Origin: Melastoma dodecandrum | Lineage: Eukaryota > Streptophyta > Magnoliopsida > Myrtales > Melastomataceae | Direction: 5' to 3' | DNA length: 64,000 nt | Assembly: GCA_029817715.1 (NCBI GenBank) | Contig: JARUPY010000371.1 | Span: 310,001 to 374,000 of the forward strand | Shown here: piece after piece, positions 50,880-60,121 of the stretch | How the letters are laid out: each line of letters opens with the position of its first letter | Position numbering within the stretch: the stretch's first letter is position 1 | The notes under the pieces: model-generated | What the model was told of the DNA's origin: nothing | The model's input: the letters and a program-made list of their open reading frames with translations, nothing else | Database searches by the model: none | Made by a program: the position numbers and the translations under genes

Positions 50880-50886
50880 TATCGAC

Positions 50887-50916
50887 ATAGGGGGGCTTCG
50901 GCCCCCTATCGTTTTT
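50887..50916 (+). terminator. Rho-independent terminator
   Basis: ATAGGGGG ... CCCCCTAT stem with a TTCG loop and GTTTTTC tail after the virion gene. Confidence 0.9.
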
Positions 50917-50938
50917 CTAGGCATTTCAAGGAATTCAT

Positions 50939-51154
50939 ATGTTCAAGGCTATCAAGGAAGCTTCCGACAATCTCTTTGCGTCATACGACAACTTTGCCAT
51001 GGAATATTGGCTCGCCGTCGTCGGCGCCGTAGCAATCGCCGGGATGCTGTTCTGCCCCCTCACGATCGTGAAGGTTGTGAGCGTCGTCATCGTCGCCGTC
51101 ATCGTGGCTTGGTTTCAGACGGTGGCCTCGGAGAACAATGCCAATCGCGATTAA
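50939..51154 (+). CDS. Small two-span membrane protein
   Basis: 71 aa. Helical N-terminus, then two adjacent membrane spans (~27-42 and ~45-62). Size and topology would suit a holin-like or ion-handling protein, but no lysis genes are nearby. Confidence 0.7.
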   Translation: MFKAIKEASDNLFASYDNFAMEYWLAVVGAVAIAGMLFCPLTIVKVVSVVIVAVIVAWFQTVASENNANRD

Positions 51155-51253
51155 CCTGCCAGACTGGGACGACCCTTTCCTCCAATTTTACCTCTTCACG
51201 GGAACAGTAAAGATGACCGGCACCAATGGTGCTCTTAGTCTCTCACACGAGAC

Positions 51254-51406
51254 GTGGAAAACCACAGCTATCAGATCAGCAAGCATGTCGGCGACAAGTA
51301 CGTCGTGACGTTGCTCGACGGTCAGCGAATCTTCTTCAATCCATACAACGTTGATTGGGAGCAGGTGGCGCGCACGATCGCGACTTGGGAAACGCTACAT
51401 GCGTGA
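51254..51406 (+). CDS. Small hypothetical protein
   Basis: 50 aa from GTG 51254. V-T-L-L-D-G-Q-R-I-F-F-N-P-Y and W-E-Q-V-A-R-T-I-A look like a folded small domain. No family. Confidence 0.55.
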   Translation: MENHSYQISKHVGDKYVVTLLDGQRIFFNPYNVDWEQVARTIATWETLHA

Positions 51407-51411
51407 TTGCT

Positions 51412-51515
51412 CATAAAAGAAGAAGCCCTCAAAGTACTGTCTCTGAGAGCTTCTCCTGAGCAAACCTGGACCGGGTGGGAAGTTCGGTCTCGGCGTATCA
51501 TTGGCACCGTGCCAT
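51412..51515 (-). ncRNA. Candidate late small RNA
   Basis: On the minus strand a perfect late box TATAAATA (51528-51521) precedes about 100 nt without a sensible gene (the ATG at 51515 gives a 5-codon frame). The region folds into GGCAC/GTGCC, GACCG/CGGTC and a 10-bp terminator stem GAAGCTCTCA/TGAGGGCTTC (one G-U) ending in TTCTTTT. Promoter, stems and terminator together suggest a discrete RNA, partly antisense to the end of the small gene at 51254 if read through. Confidence 0.5.
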
Positions 51516-51520
51516 GCCTT

Positions 51521-51528
51521 TATTTATA
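51521..51528 (-). promoter_or_regulatory. Late promoter box TATAAATA
   Basis: Full consensus; the transcript start expected near 51515. Confidence 0.6.
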
Positions 51529-51545
51529 GTTGGATCACGTATTTC

Positions 51546-52019
51546 ATGACGCATAAGCTCGATATTTTCGAACTCCTGGAGCGCCTCGACAAGCGTGATA
51601 GCCGGTTTTTCGAAGGCCTGAGCGACGAGCAGAAGAAGGGTTTCGCCCCTATCGTTGCTCTTCGTTGGATGAGCGCAGCGCGCGATGACGACGGTATCCT
51701 GCTCTTCATCGTCAACCAGATCGCCAACACCAACTTTTACGATCTCTACGATCACCCGGAGCTTCAATACAAGCTCCTAGCCGCGTGCGGAGGCGGCTAC
51801 AAGCGCCGTCACGAGTGGATACCCATGGCGAAGGTGCCCGGCCGTCAGGACCCGGTTACAGACTTCATACAGGGCCTCCATCCCGGCGCCAACGACTTCG
51901 AGATCGGCCTCGTCCGCTCGCAGCTCGACGCCGCCTCCTTCGCAATTCTCCTCGACGAGTGCGGCGTGCTCCCGTCAGACAAGAAGAAGCTTCTCGATGC
52001 CTTCAAAAAAGAAGCCTAA
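51546..52019 (+). CDS. Possible gp62-like clamp-loader subunit
   Basis: 157 aa from ATG 51546. All-helical, with W-M-S-A-A-R-D, H-P-E-L-Q-Y-K-L-L-A-A-C-G-G-G and R-R-H-E-W-I-P, which recalls the small clamp-loader subunit (gp62) of T4-type phages, where a similar Y-x-L-L-x-A-x-x-x-G-x-x-R-x-x-W-I-P stretch occurs. No gp44 or gp45 is visible here, so this stays tentative. It overlaps the next gene. Confidence 0.55.
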   Translation: MTHKLDIFELLERLDKRDSRFFEGLSDEQKKGFAPIVALRWMSAARDDDGILLFIVNQIANTNFYDLYDHPELQYKLLAACGGGYKRRHEWIPMAKVPGRQDPVTDFIQGLHPGANDFEIGLVRSQLDAASFAILLDECGVLPSDKKKLLDAFKKEA

Positions 52020-52711
52020 GGTCCCGGAGAAGCCTTCCTTCACGTGCGAGTACTGCTCGAAGACGTACGTCCGCGAAGTCACCTTCCTCAACCATGTCTG
52101 CGAGCGCAAGCGCCGCCACCTGTGCAAGGACGACAAGGTCGTCCGCACGGCCTTCTTCTTCTTTCAGAAAATCTGGAAGATGAACACGCGCAACCGTAAG
52201 CGCGAGATCACCTACGATGATTTTGCATCGAGCCAACTCTACACAACACTCGTCGAGTTTTCTAAGTACATAAATGATCTTTACGTCATCCGGCCGGAGG
52301 ACTTCGTTGACTTCCTCATGAAGGCCGAGATCGAAATCGACAAGTGGAAGAGCCCGCTCGTATATCAGAGGTACGTCCGCGAGCTGAGCAAGAAGGAGAC
52401 TCCCTCGGCGGCGCTCGAACGCAATTTCCTGCTCATGCAGCAGTGGGCGCAAGACAACGAAGAGGAATGGACCGACTTCTTCCGTAAGGTCTCGACCAAT
52501 CAGGCGACGATTTGGATGATCTCCGGCCGCATTAGTCCATGGGTCTTCTACACCGCGCCGTCAGCCTCGCAGCTTATGGAGCGATTCACCAGCGAGCAGA
52601 TTCGAGATGGTCAAGTCGGCCATCGAGCCGAAGTTCTGGTCGATCAAGCTGAAAGCCAATGCCAAAGAAGTCGAGATAATCAAAAGCGAATTAGAAAAGG
52701 CCGGATTGTAA
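51997..52711 (+). CDS. T4-type zinc-finger protein (frameshifted)
   Basis: N-terminal C-E-Y-C-S-K-T-Y ... H-V-C-E finger (~residues 16-36), then a long helical domain with R-T-A-F-F-F-F-Q-K-I-W and E-I-D-K-W-K-S-P. A shift near 52605 separates the last ~35 residues; the stop is TAA at 52711. I believe this is a conserved T4-type replication-region protein but cannot name it. Confidence 0.65.
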
Positions 52712-52712
52712 G

Positions 52713-52995
52713 ATGAGTGAAGAACTTAACGAAGACTTGTATAGCCGTATGTACGGCGCAGATGAAAACATGGTCGATGCGATCGTCGCTTCGCACCACA
52801 ACGAAAAAGCCTCCGGAGAACGCTATCGACGTCCCGCGCACGCTCCAGAAGCAGCGCGAGGTCGCCGACACGCAGCATCGCGAGATCGTCCAGTTGCGCC
52901 GCTCCGTGGCGAGGCTCTCTCAGACCGTGCGTAGCCTCGAACGAGACGTCCAGGAACTCTATCGAGAGCTTGATCGCAGGGTGGTGATCAGATGA
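52713..52995 (+). CDS. Coiled-coil protein (frameshifted)
   Basis: ATG 52713, 1 nt after the previous stop. About 93 aa with a shift in the A-run near 52803. The C-terminal half is a clear coiled coil (V-A-R-L-S-Q-T-V-R-S-L-E). Overlaps the next gene by 4 nt. Confidence 0.6.
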
Positions 52996-53442
52996 GCGGC
53001 TACGTGACGTCGGTCGTCATCAACTCGACGCAGGCGGACACAAGGCGGATGCTTCTCACCGAGGAGATGCGCAGCTCGATGACGCGCCAATGGACCGAGC
53101 CGAACAGCCTTCTTCTGCGCATGAATCACCTGCCCTGGCTCGCAGGCGCAAAGAGCTGGTCCGACGTCGGCAGGGCGGAAATCCAGACGCTCATTGCGCT
53201 CCAGATCACGGTGCGCAACGATCACCCTGAGCACGCCGACATGGTCGACATTGGCATCACGCAGGCGATCCTCGCCCTTATCCGTCAATCTGGAGTCGGA
53301 TTGCGGATGGGTGCAGTTCCTGCGGATCAACCACATGGGCACGACGCACATCGAGGTCGATGCGTCGATGACGCTCGGCGCGCGGCTGGTGCCGGAGGAG
53401 CCGAAGCGACCGTCGTTTCAGATCATCGCTTCGAACGATTAA
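52992..53442 (+). CDS. Hypothetical protein (frameshifted)
   Basis: About 149 aa with a shift near 53285. Helical N-part with R-M-N-H-L-P-W-L-A-G-A, and a C-terminal M-G-T-T-H-I-E-V-D strand region. Not recognised. Confidence 0.55.
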
Positions 53443-53457
53443 GTCGACAGGGTAAGG

Positions 53458-54102
53458 TTGCATATCGTACCATCAGGCATGCTCTCCTCTACCGACATCG
53501 ACATCGATCTAGCCGACAGAGAGACGGCTCGAAACAGCCTCACCTGCATCCCAGCCGTTCGGATGAACGACGAGACGAAGCAGCACGAACGGCATCAGTC
53601 AGGGGTCTACTTCCAGAACATCCCGATCGACCCGCGCACCGACACGGCGTCGATCGACTTCAAGACGGCCGCCAAGCTCGGCTACTTCAAGGTCGATTTC
53701 CTCTCGATCACCATCTTCGAGAGCGTCGAGAGCAACGATCATCTCGACGAGCTGGTCGCGCGCGAGCCCGACTGGAAGATGCTGGAGCATCGCGAGATCG
53801 TCGACATGCTCTACCACATCAACGGCAAGTTCGGGATCGTCCAGAGCATACGGCCGCAGTGCGTCGCGGACCTCGCCGTCGTCCTGGCTCTGATCCGCCC
53901 CGCCAAGAAGCATCTCATCGGCCAGCCGCGCGAGATCATCGACGAGCAGATTTGGATTCTGGACGACAAAGACGAGTACGCCTTCAAGCGTGCGCACGCA
54001 TACGCCTACGCGCTAACGATCGTCGCGCAGATGAATCTTATATGCGAGCAGATGGCGAAGCAGATCGAGGCCGGGGAAGGCCAGGATGAGGTTTGGGATT
54101 AG
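53458..54102 (+). CDS. DnaE (Pol III alpha)-like protein fragment
   Basis: 214 aa, intact. D-I-D-I-D-L-A-D-R-E near the start, then H-Q-S-G-V-Y-F, T-A-S-I-D-F-K-T-A-A-K-L-G-Y-F-K-V-D-F-L, a G-K-F-G-I-V-Q-S segment and A-L-I-R-P-A-K. The order follows the palm/fingers part of bacterial Pol III alpha. It is far too short to be a polymerase. Such short DnaE-like proteins occur in T4-type phages; their role is unknown. It ends convergent with the next gene. Confidence 0.65.
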   Translation: MHIVPSGMLSSTDIDIDLADRETARNSLTCIPAVRMNDETKQHERHQSGVYFQNIPIDPRTDTASIDFKTAAKLGYFKVDFLSITIFESVESNDHLDELVAREPDWKMLEHREIVDMLYHINGKFGIVQSIRPQCVADLAVVLALIRPAKKHLIGQPREIIDEQIWILDDKDEYAFKRAHAYAYALTIVAQMNLICEQMAKQIEAGEGQDEVWD

Positions 54103-54476
54103 ACCTCGGGGTTGCGCACGAGCGTGACCTGACGCTTGCGGACGCGGCGTGCAATGGCCTCCTGCAACGAGACGCTCGGTCCGGCATGCAGGACGAAGTC
54201 CTTCGCGGAGAAGTGCTTGAGGCACGGACGGAACACGCGGAAGCGCGTACCGAGGAAGATGTTGATCGGGAGCTGGCGGTTCGACTCCCACCACCACGTG
54301 ACGCCACAGTCGAGGAACTCGGCGCGGAGCTTTTCGTCCGGGATCATGTCGAGCACGTACATCGAGACAAGCTGGCTGTCGCTGTTCTGGATGATGCCCA
54401 GGTACGACGTCTCCTGCATTGTCCCGTAGCTCAGGAACTCGAACTTCTCTAGAATCTCTCTTATTGAATCGTCCAT
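54099..54476 (-). CDS. T4-type conserved protein, possibly tagged
   Basis: 125 aa from ATG 54476 (GTG 54488 possible). M-D-D-S-I-R-E-I-L-E resembles the tag, but the late box CTAAATA (54501-54507) is 24 nt upstream. The body has Y-L-G-I-I-Q-N, W-W-W-E-S-N-R and G-P-S-V-S-L, a pattern conserved in T4-type phages; a baseplate or neck role is possible. Confidence 0.65.
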   Translation of the reverse strand: MDDSIREILEKFEFLSYGTMQETSYLGIIQNSDSQLVSMYVLDMIPDEKLRAEFLDCGVTWWWESNRQLPINIFLGTRFRVFRPCLKHFSAKDFVLHAGPSVSLQEAIARRVRKRQVTLVRNPEV

Positions 54477-54500
54477 GCCAATAAACACTGTGGTTTATTG

Positions 54501-54507
54501 TATTTAG
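54501..54507 (-). promoter_or_regulatory. Late promoter box CTAAATA
   Basis: 24 nt before the ATG at 54476. Confidence 0.5.
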
Positions 54508-54546
54508 TATGACAAAAACGCATAACTTAATCGCGGATGGCTATTT

Positions 54547-54972
54547 TCAGCCGAGTTCCTCGATATCGACGTAATAAACAGGCTTTTTTGCTAGAATGGC
54601 CGCGACGAGGTGGTGATTGCCGTCGAGCACTCGGTTATCCGACAGTACGATGATCCGCTCATCGTCGAACATCTTCATCTTGTGCTGCACGAGCTTCTTC
54701 TGGTCTTTCGATGCCTTCTTGTAGGCCTGGAGTATCGGCATATCATGTCCCGCTACAACCTTGACTGCCTCCTCTGGAGACATAACGTGCACGGTAAGTG
54801 GCGTGTCTAAATCGTCCCAATGAATATGCTGAGTAAGAAGCTCCCCCTCGTCCATCAGGCTGCTATCGTCAGCGTATATCTGATTGAGCGTCAGCTTTTC
54901 GCCCGGCTGATAGCTCTCGGCGACTGATGACTCGATCTCAGTGAGGAGGTCAAGTGTTTCACGAATGTCCAT
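54547..54972 (-). CDS. Tagged ParB/sulfiredoxin-like protein
   Basis: 141 aa, intact. Tag M-D-I-R-E-T-L-D-L-L-T-E, helical middle, then I-I-V-L-S-D-N-R-V-L-D-G-N-H-H-L-V-A-A, the ParB/Srx strand-helix with His-His instead of His-Arg. Second ParB-like tagged protein after 33558. Confidence 0.78.
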   Translation of the reverse strand: MDIRETLDLLTEIESSVAESYQPGEKLTLNQIYADDSSLMDEGELLTQHIHWDDLDTPLTVHVMSPEEAVKVVAGHDMPILQAYKKASKDQKKLVQHKMKMFDDERIIVLSDNRVLDGNHHLVAAILAKKPVYYVDIEELG

Positions 54973-54977
54973 AGCAC

Positions 54978-54984
54978 TATTTAC
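54978..54984 (-). promoter_or_regulatory. Late promoter box GTAAATA
   Basis: 5 nt before the ATG at 54972; head-to-head with the box at 54987-54993. Confidence 0.6.
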
Positions 54985-54986
54985 GC

Positions 54987-54993
54987 CTAAATA
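54987..54993 (+). promoter_or_regulatory. Late promoter box CTAAATA
   Basis: 5 nt before the ATG at 54999; serves an untagged structural gene, showing that the box is a general late signal. Confidence 0.6.
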
Positions 54994-54998
54994 TAGTC

Positions 54999-55769
54999 AT
55001 GTCAGCCGTGCAAATCTTCAGCCTTCCCCAAGTCGTGATGCTATGCACGGGCATTGGAGCCACGACCTTGAACTTCCCGCTCAACCGGACCGACTTCAAA
55101 ATCTTTCAGGGCATCGACAATCCGATTCAGGTGCTCATCCGCGACGTCGACCGTGCGCCGGTCACCTTCGCGACGGGCGTCACGCCGATGGTCAACATCT
55201 TCCAGAAGGAGACGAGCAAGCTCATCTTCACGAGCCCGCTGACCCTTGTCGACCAGACGCAGTCGCTATGGACCTTCACAGCCCCGGCCGCCGCGATCGC
55301 AGACTGGAGCGTCGGCTGGTGCACCTACACGATCACCACCGTCGACAGCTCAGGCACCCGCTTGGCGCTCTACATGAATCGCGGCTACGGGCTCGAAGGG
55401 CAGGTCGAGATCGTCGCCGGGCCCTACATCCCGGCTGTCTCTGCTACCGTCCTCCAGGCCTCAGATTTCATCACTGCGGACGGGAATCTGGTCGGCGGCT
55501 ACCTCCCTGGGGCTGCGCAGGTCGGCAACCTCTCTGGCCTGCATATGGCGGCGATCTACGGCACCGGCTTCACCGGCACCGTTCAAGCGCAGGTCATGCT
55601 CGACCCGATGATCTCCTACAACAGCGACCAGTGGATCACGGTCGCCACGGCAACCCTCACGAACCTCACTGGCATCCAGACGATGACCTTCGAGGGGAAC
55701 TACTACTGGATTCGGTTTGTCGTGAACCAGACCAGCGGCTCGTTCGATCAGCTCCTGTCGAGGAGCTGA
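54999..55769 (+). CDS. Probable virion structural protein
   Basis: 256 aa, intact, beta-rich, with Thr/Ile/Val strands and no cysteine cluster; similar in style to tail-tip or baseplate proteins. No tag. 55770-55946 behind it holds only operator copy 10 and no gene. Confidence 0.65.
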   Translation: MSAVQIFSLPQVVMLCTGIGATTLNFPLNRTDFKIFQGIDNPIQVLIRDVDRAPVTFATGVTPMVNIFQKETSKLIFTSPLTLVDQTQSLWTFTAPAAAIADWSVGWCTYTITTVDSSGTRLALYMNRGYGLEGQVEIVAGPYIPAVSATVLQASDFITADGNLVGGYLPGAAQVGNLSGLHMAAIYGTGFTGTVQAQVMLDPMISYNSDQWITVATATLTNLTGIQTMTFEGNYYWIRFVVNQTSGSFDQLLSRS

Positions 55770-55821
55770 TCCCCAGCGTCATAAGACATAGTGCGCCCTG
55801 CCTAAGAGTATGAGGCGATTA

Positions 55822-55833
55822 ACGAATCCTCGT
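55822..55833. promoter_or_regulatory. Palindromic operator-like site (copy 10)
   Basis: ACGAATCCTCGT, 113 nt upstream of the LOV histidine kinase. Confidence 0.55.
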
Positions 55834-55946
55834 TCGTCCCCAGCATTTTAGGACAGGATGTCGCAGGGATTATCCTTCTAAGTCGTGGACAATCGTTATG
55901 GACTCGCTAAAGCCATGCCCAAACGATGGGATGAAAGCGACCAAAC

Positions 55947-57560
55947 GTGACAGATACGCTGAACACGGCCAGACGAGCACCCGCTGTAAAATCGCATGGC
56001 GCAACGGCTTTTGACGATACCGGCTCTGACATCTTCTTTGCGGCAGTCGAGACGACGCGCATGCCGATGATCGTGACCGATCCTCGTCAAAAAGACAATC
56101 CTATCGTCTTCGCCAACGCCGCGTTCCTGACGATGACGGGGTACAGCACGGAAGACCTCGTCGGCCACAACTGCCGCTTCTTGCAAGGCAAGGAGACCGA
56201 TCGCGAGACGATCGCGATGGTGCGAGAAGCAGTTGCGGAACGTAGAGAAATCGCCACGGAGATACTGAACTACAAGAAGGATGGCTCGACCTTCTGGAAT
56301 GCCCTGTTCATCTCTCCGGTCTATAGTCCCGAGGGTGAACTCGTGTATTTCTTCGGATCGCAGCTCGACGTCTCACGTCGTAGAGACGCCGAGGATGCAC
56401 TGCGTCAGTCGCAGAAAATGGAAGCTGTCGGCCAGCTCACCGGGGGTATCGCGCACGACTTCAACAACATCCTGCAAATCATCATCGGCTACATCGATCA
56501 GATCAACGCCTATATCGGTGATGATGTCGACGCGCGGGCAAAACGAAGTCTCGTTCAAATCGAGCATGCCGCTCAGCGTGCGGCAACTCTTACGGGCCAG
56601 TTGCTCGCCTTCTCGCGCAAGCAGCACCTCAAAGGACGAGTGCTCAACCTCAACGACTTGGTGGAGAACATGTCGACGATGGGTGAGCGCACCCTCGGCG
56701 AACAGATCACTCTCGTCACGCACACCGACAGCTCTCTTTGGATGGCACGCATCGATCCCATTCAGGCCGAGACCGCTCTCCTCAATCTCCTGCTGAACGC
56801 TCGTGATGCCATGCAAGGCGGTGGCACCCTCACAGTGACCACCAGCAATGTCGAGATCACAGGCTCAAGCGATACGGTCGGAGCGGTCGAGCCGGGTAAG
56901 TACGTTGCGATCGAACGTCAGCGACGACGGATGTGGAATGTCGCCAGACATCGTGGCTCGGGTTACCGAACCCTTCTTCACCACGAAGGAAGAAGGCAAG
57001 GGCACCGGGCTCGGGCTGTCGATGGTGTACGGATTCGTCAAGCAGTCCTGGTGGGTCGCTCCGCATCAAGTCCGAGGTCGGCATCGGGACGACGGTTAGG
57101 CTGTACTTCCCGGCCACGTTCGCCGAGCGCGGGAAGAACACACATTTGCCTGCGGCGCGCACAGCAGAGCAGCGTGGCACCGAGAGCATCTTGCTCGTCG
57201 AGGATCGCCAGGAGGTGGCGGAGCTGGCGGCAACAACTCTCAAAGAGCACGGCTACAATGTCATCGTCGCATCGCATTCGCGCGACGCGCTCGATGTCAT
57301 TAAAAGCAACCGCAAGCTCGATCTTCTCTTCACCGATCTCATTATGCCGGGCGGCATGAACGGCGTATCGCTCGCGCAGGAGGCAAGGAAGTTGCGTCCG
57401 CAGATCAAGATTTTGCTGACCACCGGATATGCCGAGTCGTCCATCGATCGAACGGACAGCAGTGGCGTGGAATTTCGAGATGATCAACAAGCCCTACAGG
57501 CGGCGCGAGCTTGCACAACGCGTCCGATCGATCCTCGATGGCCCGGATGGAGTCTCTTAG
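55947..57560 (+). CDS. LOV-domain hybrid histidine kinase (frameshifted C-part)
   Basis: GTG 55947. Residues ~25-145 are a LOV (light-oxygen-voltage) PAS domain with the flavin-binding G-H-N-C-R-F-L-Q-G, Cys at ~76. HisKA His at ~170 (A-H-D-F-N-N) and N-A-R-D-A-M follow. Then the frame shifts near 56910 and 57045: D-D-G-C-G-M and G-T-G-L-G-L-S sit in the second frame. The third frame carries a receiver with phospho-Asp at 57335 (L-L-F-T-D-L-I-M-P). Another shift near 57475 leads to the end at 57560. All key residues exist. A blue-light kinase on a phage is very unusual. No membrane segment, so it is cytoplasmic. Confidence 0.8.
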
Positions 57561-57566
57561 GCCCAC

Positions 57567-57596
57567 AGGGACGCCTTTATTGAAGTAGGCGTCCCT
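57567..57596. terminator. Inverted repeat, possible terminator
   Basis: AGGGACGCCT/AGGCGTCCCT, a perfect 10-bp stem with a 10-nt loop, right after the kinase stop. No T-run follows, so termination is uncertain. Confidence 0.45.
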
Positions 57597-57633
57597 CATA
57601 GTCTAGTATCGGTAATCAGCTAAACCGATACAG

Positions 57634-58651
57634 ATGAACGCTTTTCTCGAAAAAATTGCCACGACAGACTTTCTTTGGAATGTGATCTCCGATCGTATTT
57701 CGGGTCGCGGGTCTATGTCGCGCACGGGCTACATCAACATTCGATGCCCGATGTGCCTCGACTATAAGCCGCGCTGCGGCATTAAGAACGACGGCAGCAA
57801 GATCGAGGTGAATTGCTACAACTGCGAACGGGCACGTGCTCGTTGGCAGGTCGGCGAGCTGTTGAGCGAGCGCATGCGCGGGTTCTTGTCCGCGCTGGGC
57901 CTCAGCGACAACGAAATCCATAAGCTGAACTACGAGGCCTTCCAGAAGCGAAGCTTCATCCGTTCGAGCCCCGATGCGATGCTTTACATCAAGGACTTCG
58001 CGACGCCGCAGTTCGAGTCGCACTCGCTCCCACCGCACGCAAAAAGCATGAAGCTCCTAGATGATCAGGGCTTCGACGACCCGGACTTTCCTGGCCGCCA
58101 AAGCCTACGTTCATGCGCGTGGCGCCGAACTCTACGATCAGTTTGACTTCCACTGGTCCCCGACGACGCACCACGACATGAATCGCCGGATCATCATCCC
58201 CTTCGTGCACGAGAAGAAGACGGTCGGCTACTCGGCTCGCGCGATCGATCCCGGTAACAAGCAGCGCTATCAGATGATCGCTCCGCCGAACTTCCTCTTC
58301 AAATGCGGCAGCGATGACCAAGCCGCGACGCAAGTTCGTGATCCTGACGGAAGGCGTGCTCGACGCGGTCCTCACTCGATTAGCGTCGGCCTCTGCGGCG
58401 CGCATCTCAATCCAGAGCAGATCGCCTGGATCAAGAGCTGCGGCAAGCAGGTCATCATGCTCGTCGACAGGGACCGCATGGGCCAGACGCTCGTAGACAC
58501 GGCGCTTGCTCACAACTGGCATGTCTCGTTTGCGGTCGGTGGAATTTCTAACTGGTGGGAGCCTGACGTCAAGGACGCCGCCGAAGCGTGCAGGCGTTAT
58601 GGCTCCCTCTGGACACTACAATCCGTCTTGGCGACGGCAACAAAACAATAA
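57634..58651 (+). CDS. DNA primase, gp61/DnaG type (three shifts)
   Basis: N-terminal zinc ribbon R-C-P-M-C ... C-Y-N-C (~residues 31-66), then a helical region, a frame shift near 58080, and the Toprim part: F-V-I-L-T-E-G-V-L-D-A-V lies in a third frame between shifts near 58312 and 58378, then V-I-M-L-V-D-R-D-R-M-G-Q. All Toprim acidic residues are present. Followed by the helicase, as expected for a gp61-gp41 primosome. An essential gene with several indels points to sequence error. Confidence 0.82.
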
Positions 58652-58690
58652 GATGCAGATCAACTTGCAAAGGAAAAAACTTCTATTACT

Positions 58691-60121
58691 ATGAATACCG
58701 AAATCGAATTCAACTACGACGTTCAATCCTATCTCATTTCCTACATGCTCTCAGAGGCCGATTGCTATCTGAAGTGCCAGAACATTCTGAAGGACAAATA
58801 CTTTGACGATCGGCTGAGGCCAGCCGTCCGCTTCATCCAGGATTATTCCAACGAGTACAAGTCGCTTCCTGACTTCAACATCGTCAAGGCTTCGACGGGG
58901 CACGTCTTCGAGCGACAGCAGACCTCCGACCAGACGACCAAGTTCTTTCTCGACGGTATCGAAAAGTTCGCTCGCCAGCGCGCGATGGAGATCGTCGTCT
59001 TCGAGGGCGCCGACCTCGTCATGAAGGGCCAGGGCGGTGAGCTGGAGCGTCGCTTCAAGGAGGCGATGTCCATCTCGCTGATGCACGACCTCGGCACGAA
59101 CTACTTCGCCAATCCAATCCAGCGCATCGAGAACATGAGGGACAATTCCTCCCTCTATTCGACGGGTTGGCCGTCGCTCGACGAGAAGCTGTTCGGCGGC
59201 TTCGTGAAGGGAGGCCTTAACATCTTCGCGGGCGGCTCTGGCGCGGGCAAGTCGCTGTGGCTTCAGAACCTCGCCGTCAACTGGGCGCTCGCGGGCGAGC
59301 ATGTCGTCTACATCTCGCTGGAGCTTTCCGAGGACCTCGTCGCGAACCGTCTCGATGCGATGTTCGCGAACGTCAGCACTAAGGAAGTCCTCCGCAATCC
59401 GAGCGACGTCGGCCTCCGGATCGCGATGATCGGCAAGAAGACGCCGGGCACGATCCAGATCAAGCGTCTTCCCGAGTCGACGACCACCGCGAATGACATT
59501 CGCGCCTACCTCAAAGAGTACGAGATCAAGACGGGTCGCAAGCCAACCCGTTTGCTGATCGACTATCTCGACATCATGGCGCCGGGCGCCAAGGTCGATC
59601 TCGGCAACCTCTCCGTCAAGGACAAGTATGTCTCGGAAGAGGTGCGTGCGCTCATGGACGAGTGGGGTCTGGTTGGCGCGACCGCCTCGCAGCTCAATCG
59701 TAGCTCGGTCGAGGCAGAGCTTTTCGACCACAGCCACATCGCTGGCGGCCTGTCGAAAATCCAGACGTCGGACTGTTCATTCGCCATCCTGGCGCCGCCA
59801 TCATTCAAGGAAAAGGGCAAGATGGAGCTACAGCTTATCAAGACCCGCTCCTCATCCGGTGTCGGCCACAAGATCACGTTTCCACTACGACATCGTCTCA
59901 ATGCGTATCACATCGATCACCGAGGAGGAGATCGAGCAGAAGCCGCAGACGAACTGCCGAAATCCGCCAGAGCGTTGCGAAGGAAGTCACTCGCGAGCCC
60001 GTCGTGTTGAGGAAGACAGAGAGCGACAGCGCGGAAGAGCCCACTGTTTAAGAAGCACGGGTTCGACATTCACGCGCTGATGAACAAGACGCGATCGGGT
60101 AAACGACATCTAACACGCTAA
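58691..60121 (+). CDS. Replicative helicase, gp41/DnaB type (frameshifted C-terminus)
   Basis: RecA-fold hexameric helicase. N-domain ~1-150, then G-G-S-G-A-G-K-S (Walker A, near residue 182), V-V-Y-I-S-L-E-L-S, L-L-I-D-Y-L-D (Walker B, near 293), S-Q-L-N-R and K-T-R-S-S motifs. The frame is clean to ~59880, then shifts near 59883 and 59953, so the true end is uncertain (TAA 60051 or 60121). Forms the primosome with the upstream primase. Confidence 0.88.

Noticed and set aside
41452..55802. Shared 12-mer GTGCGCCCTGCC at about 41454 and 55791
   Set aside because: Only two copies in different contexts with no matching flanks; chance similarity at this GC content is likely.
56910..57475. Programmed frameshifting in the LOV kinase
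   Set aside because: Several shifts at non-slippery positions, and the same rate of shifts in many unrelated genes, argue for sequence errors.
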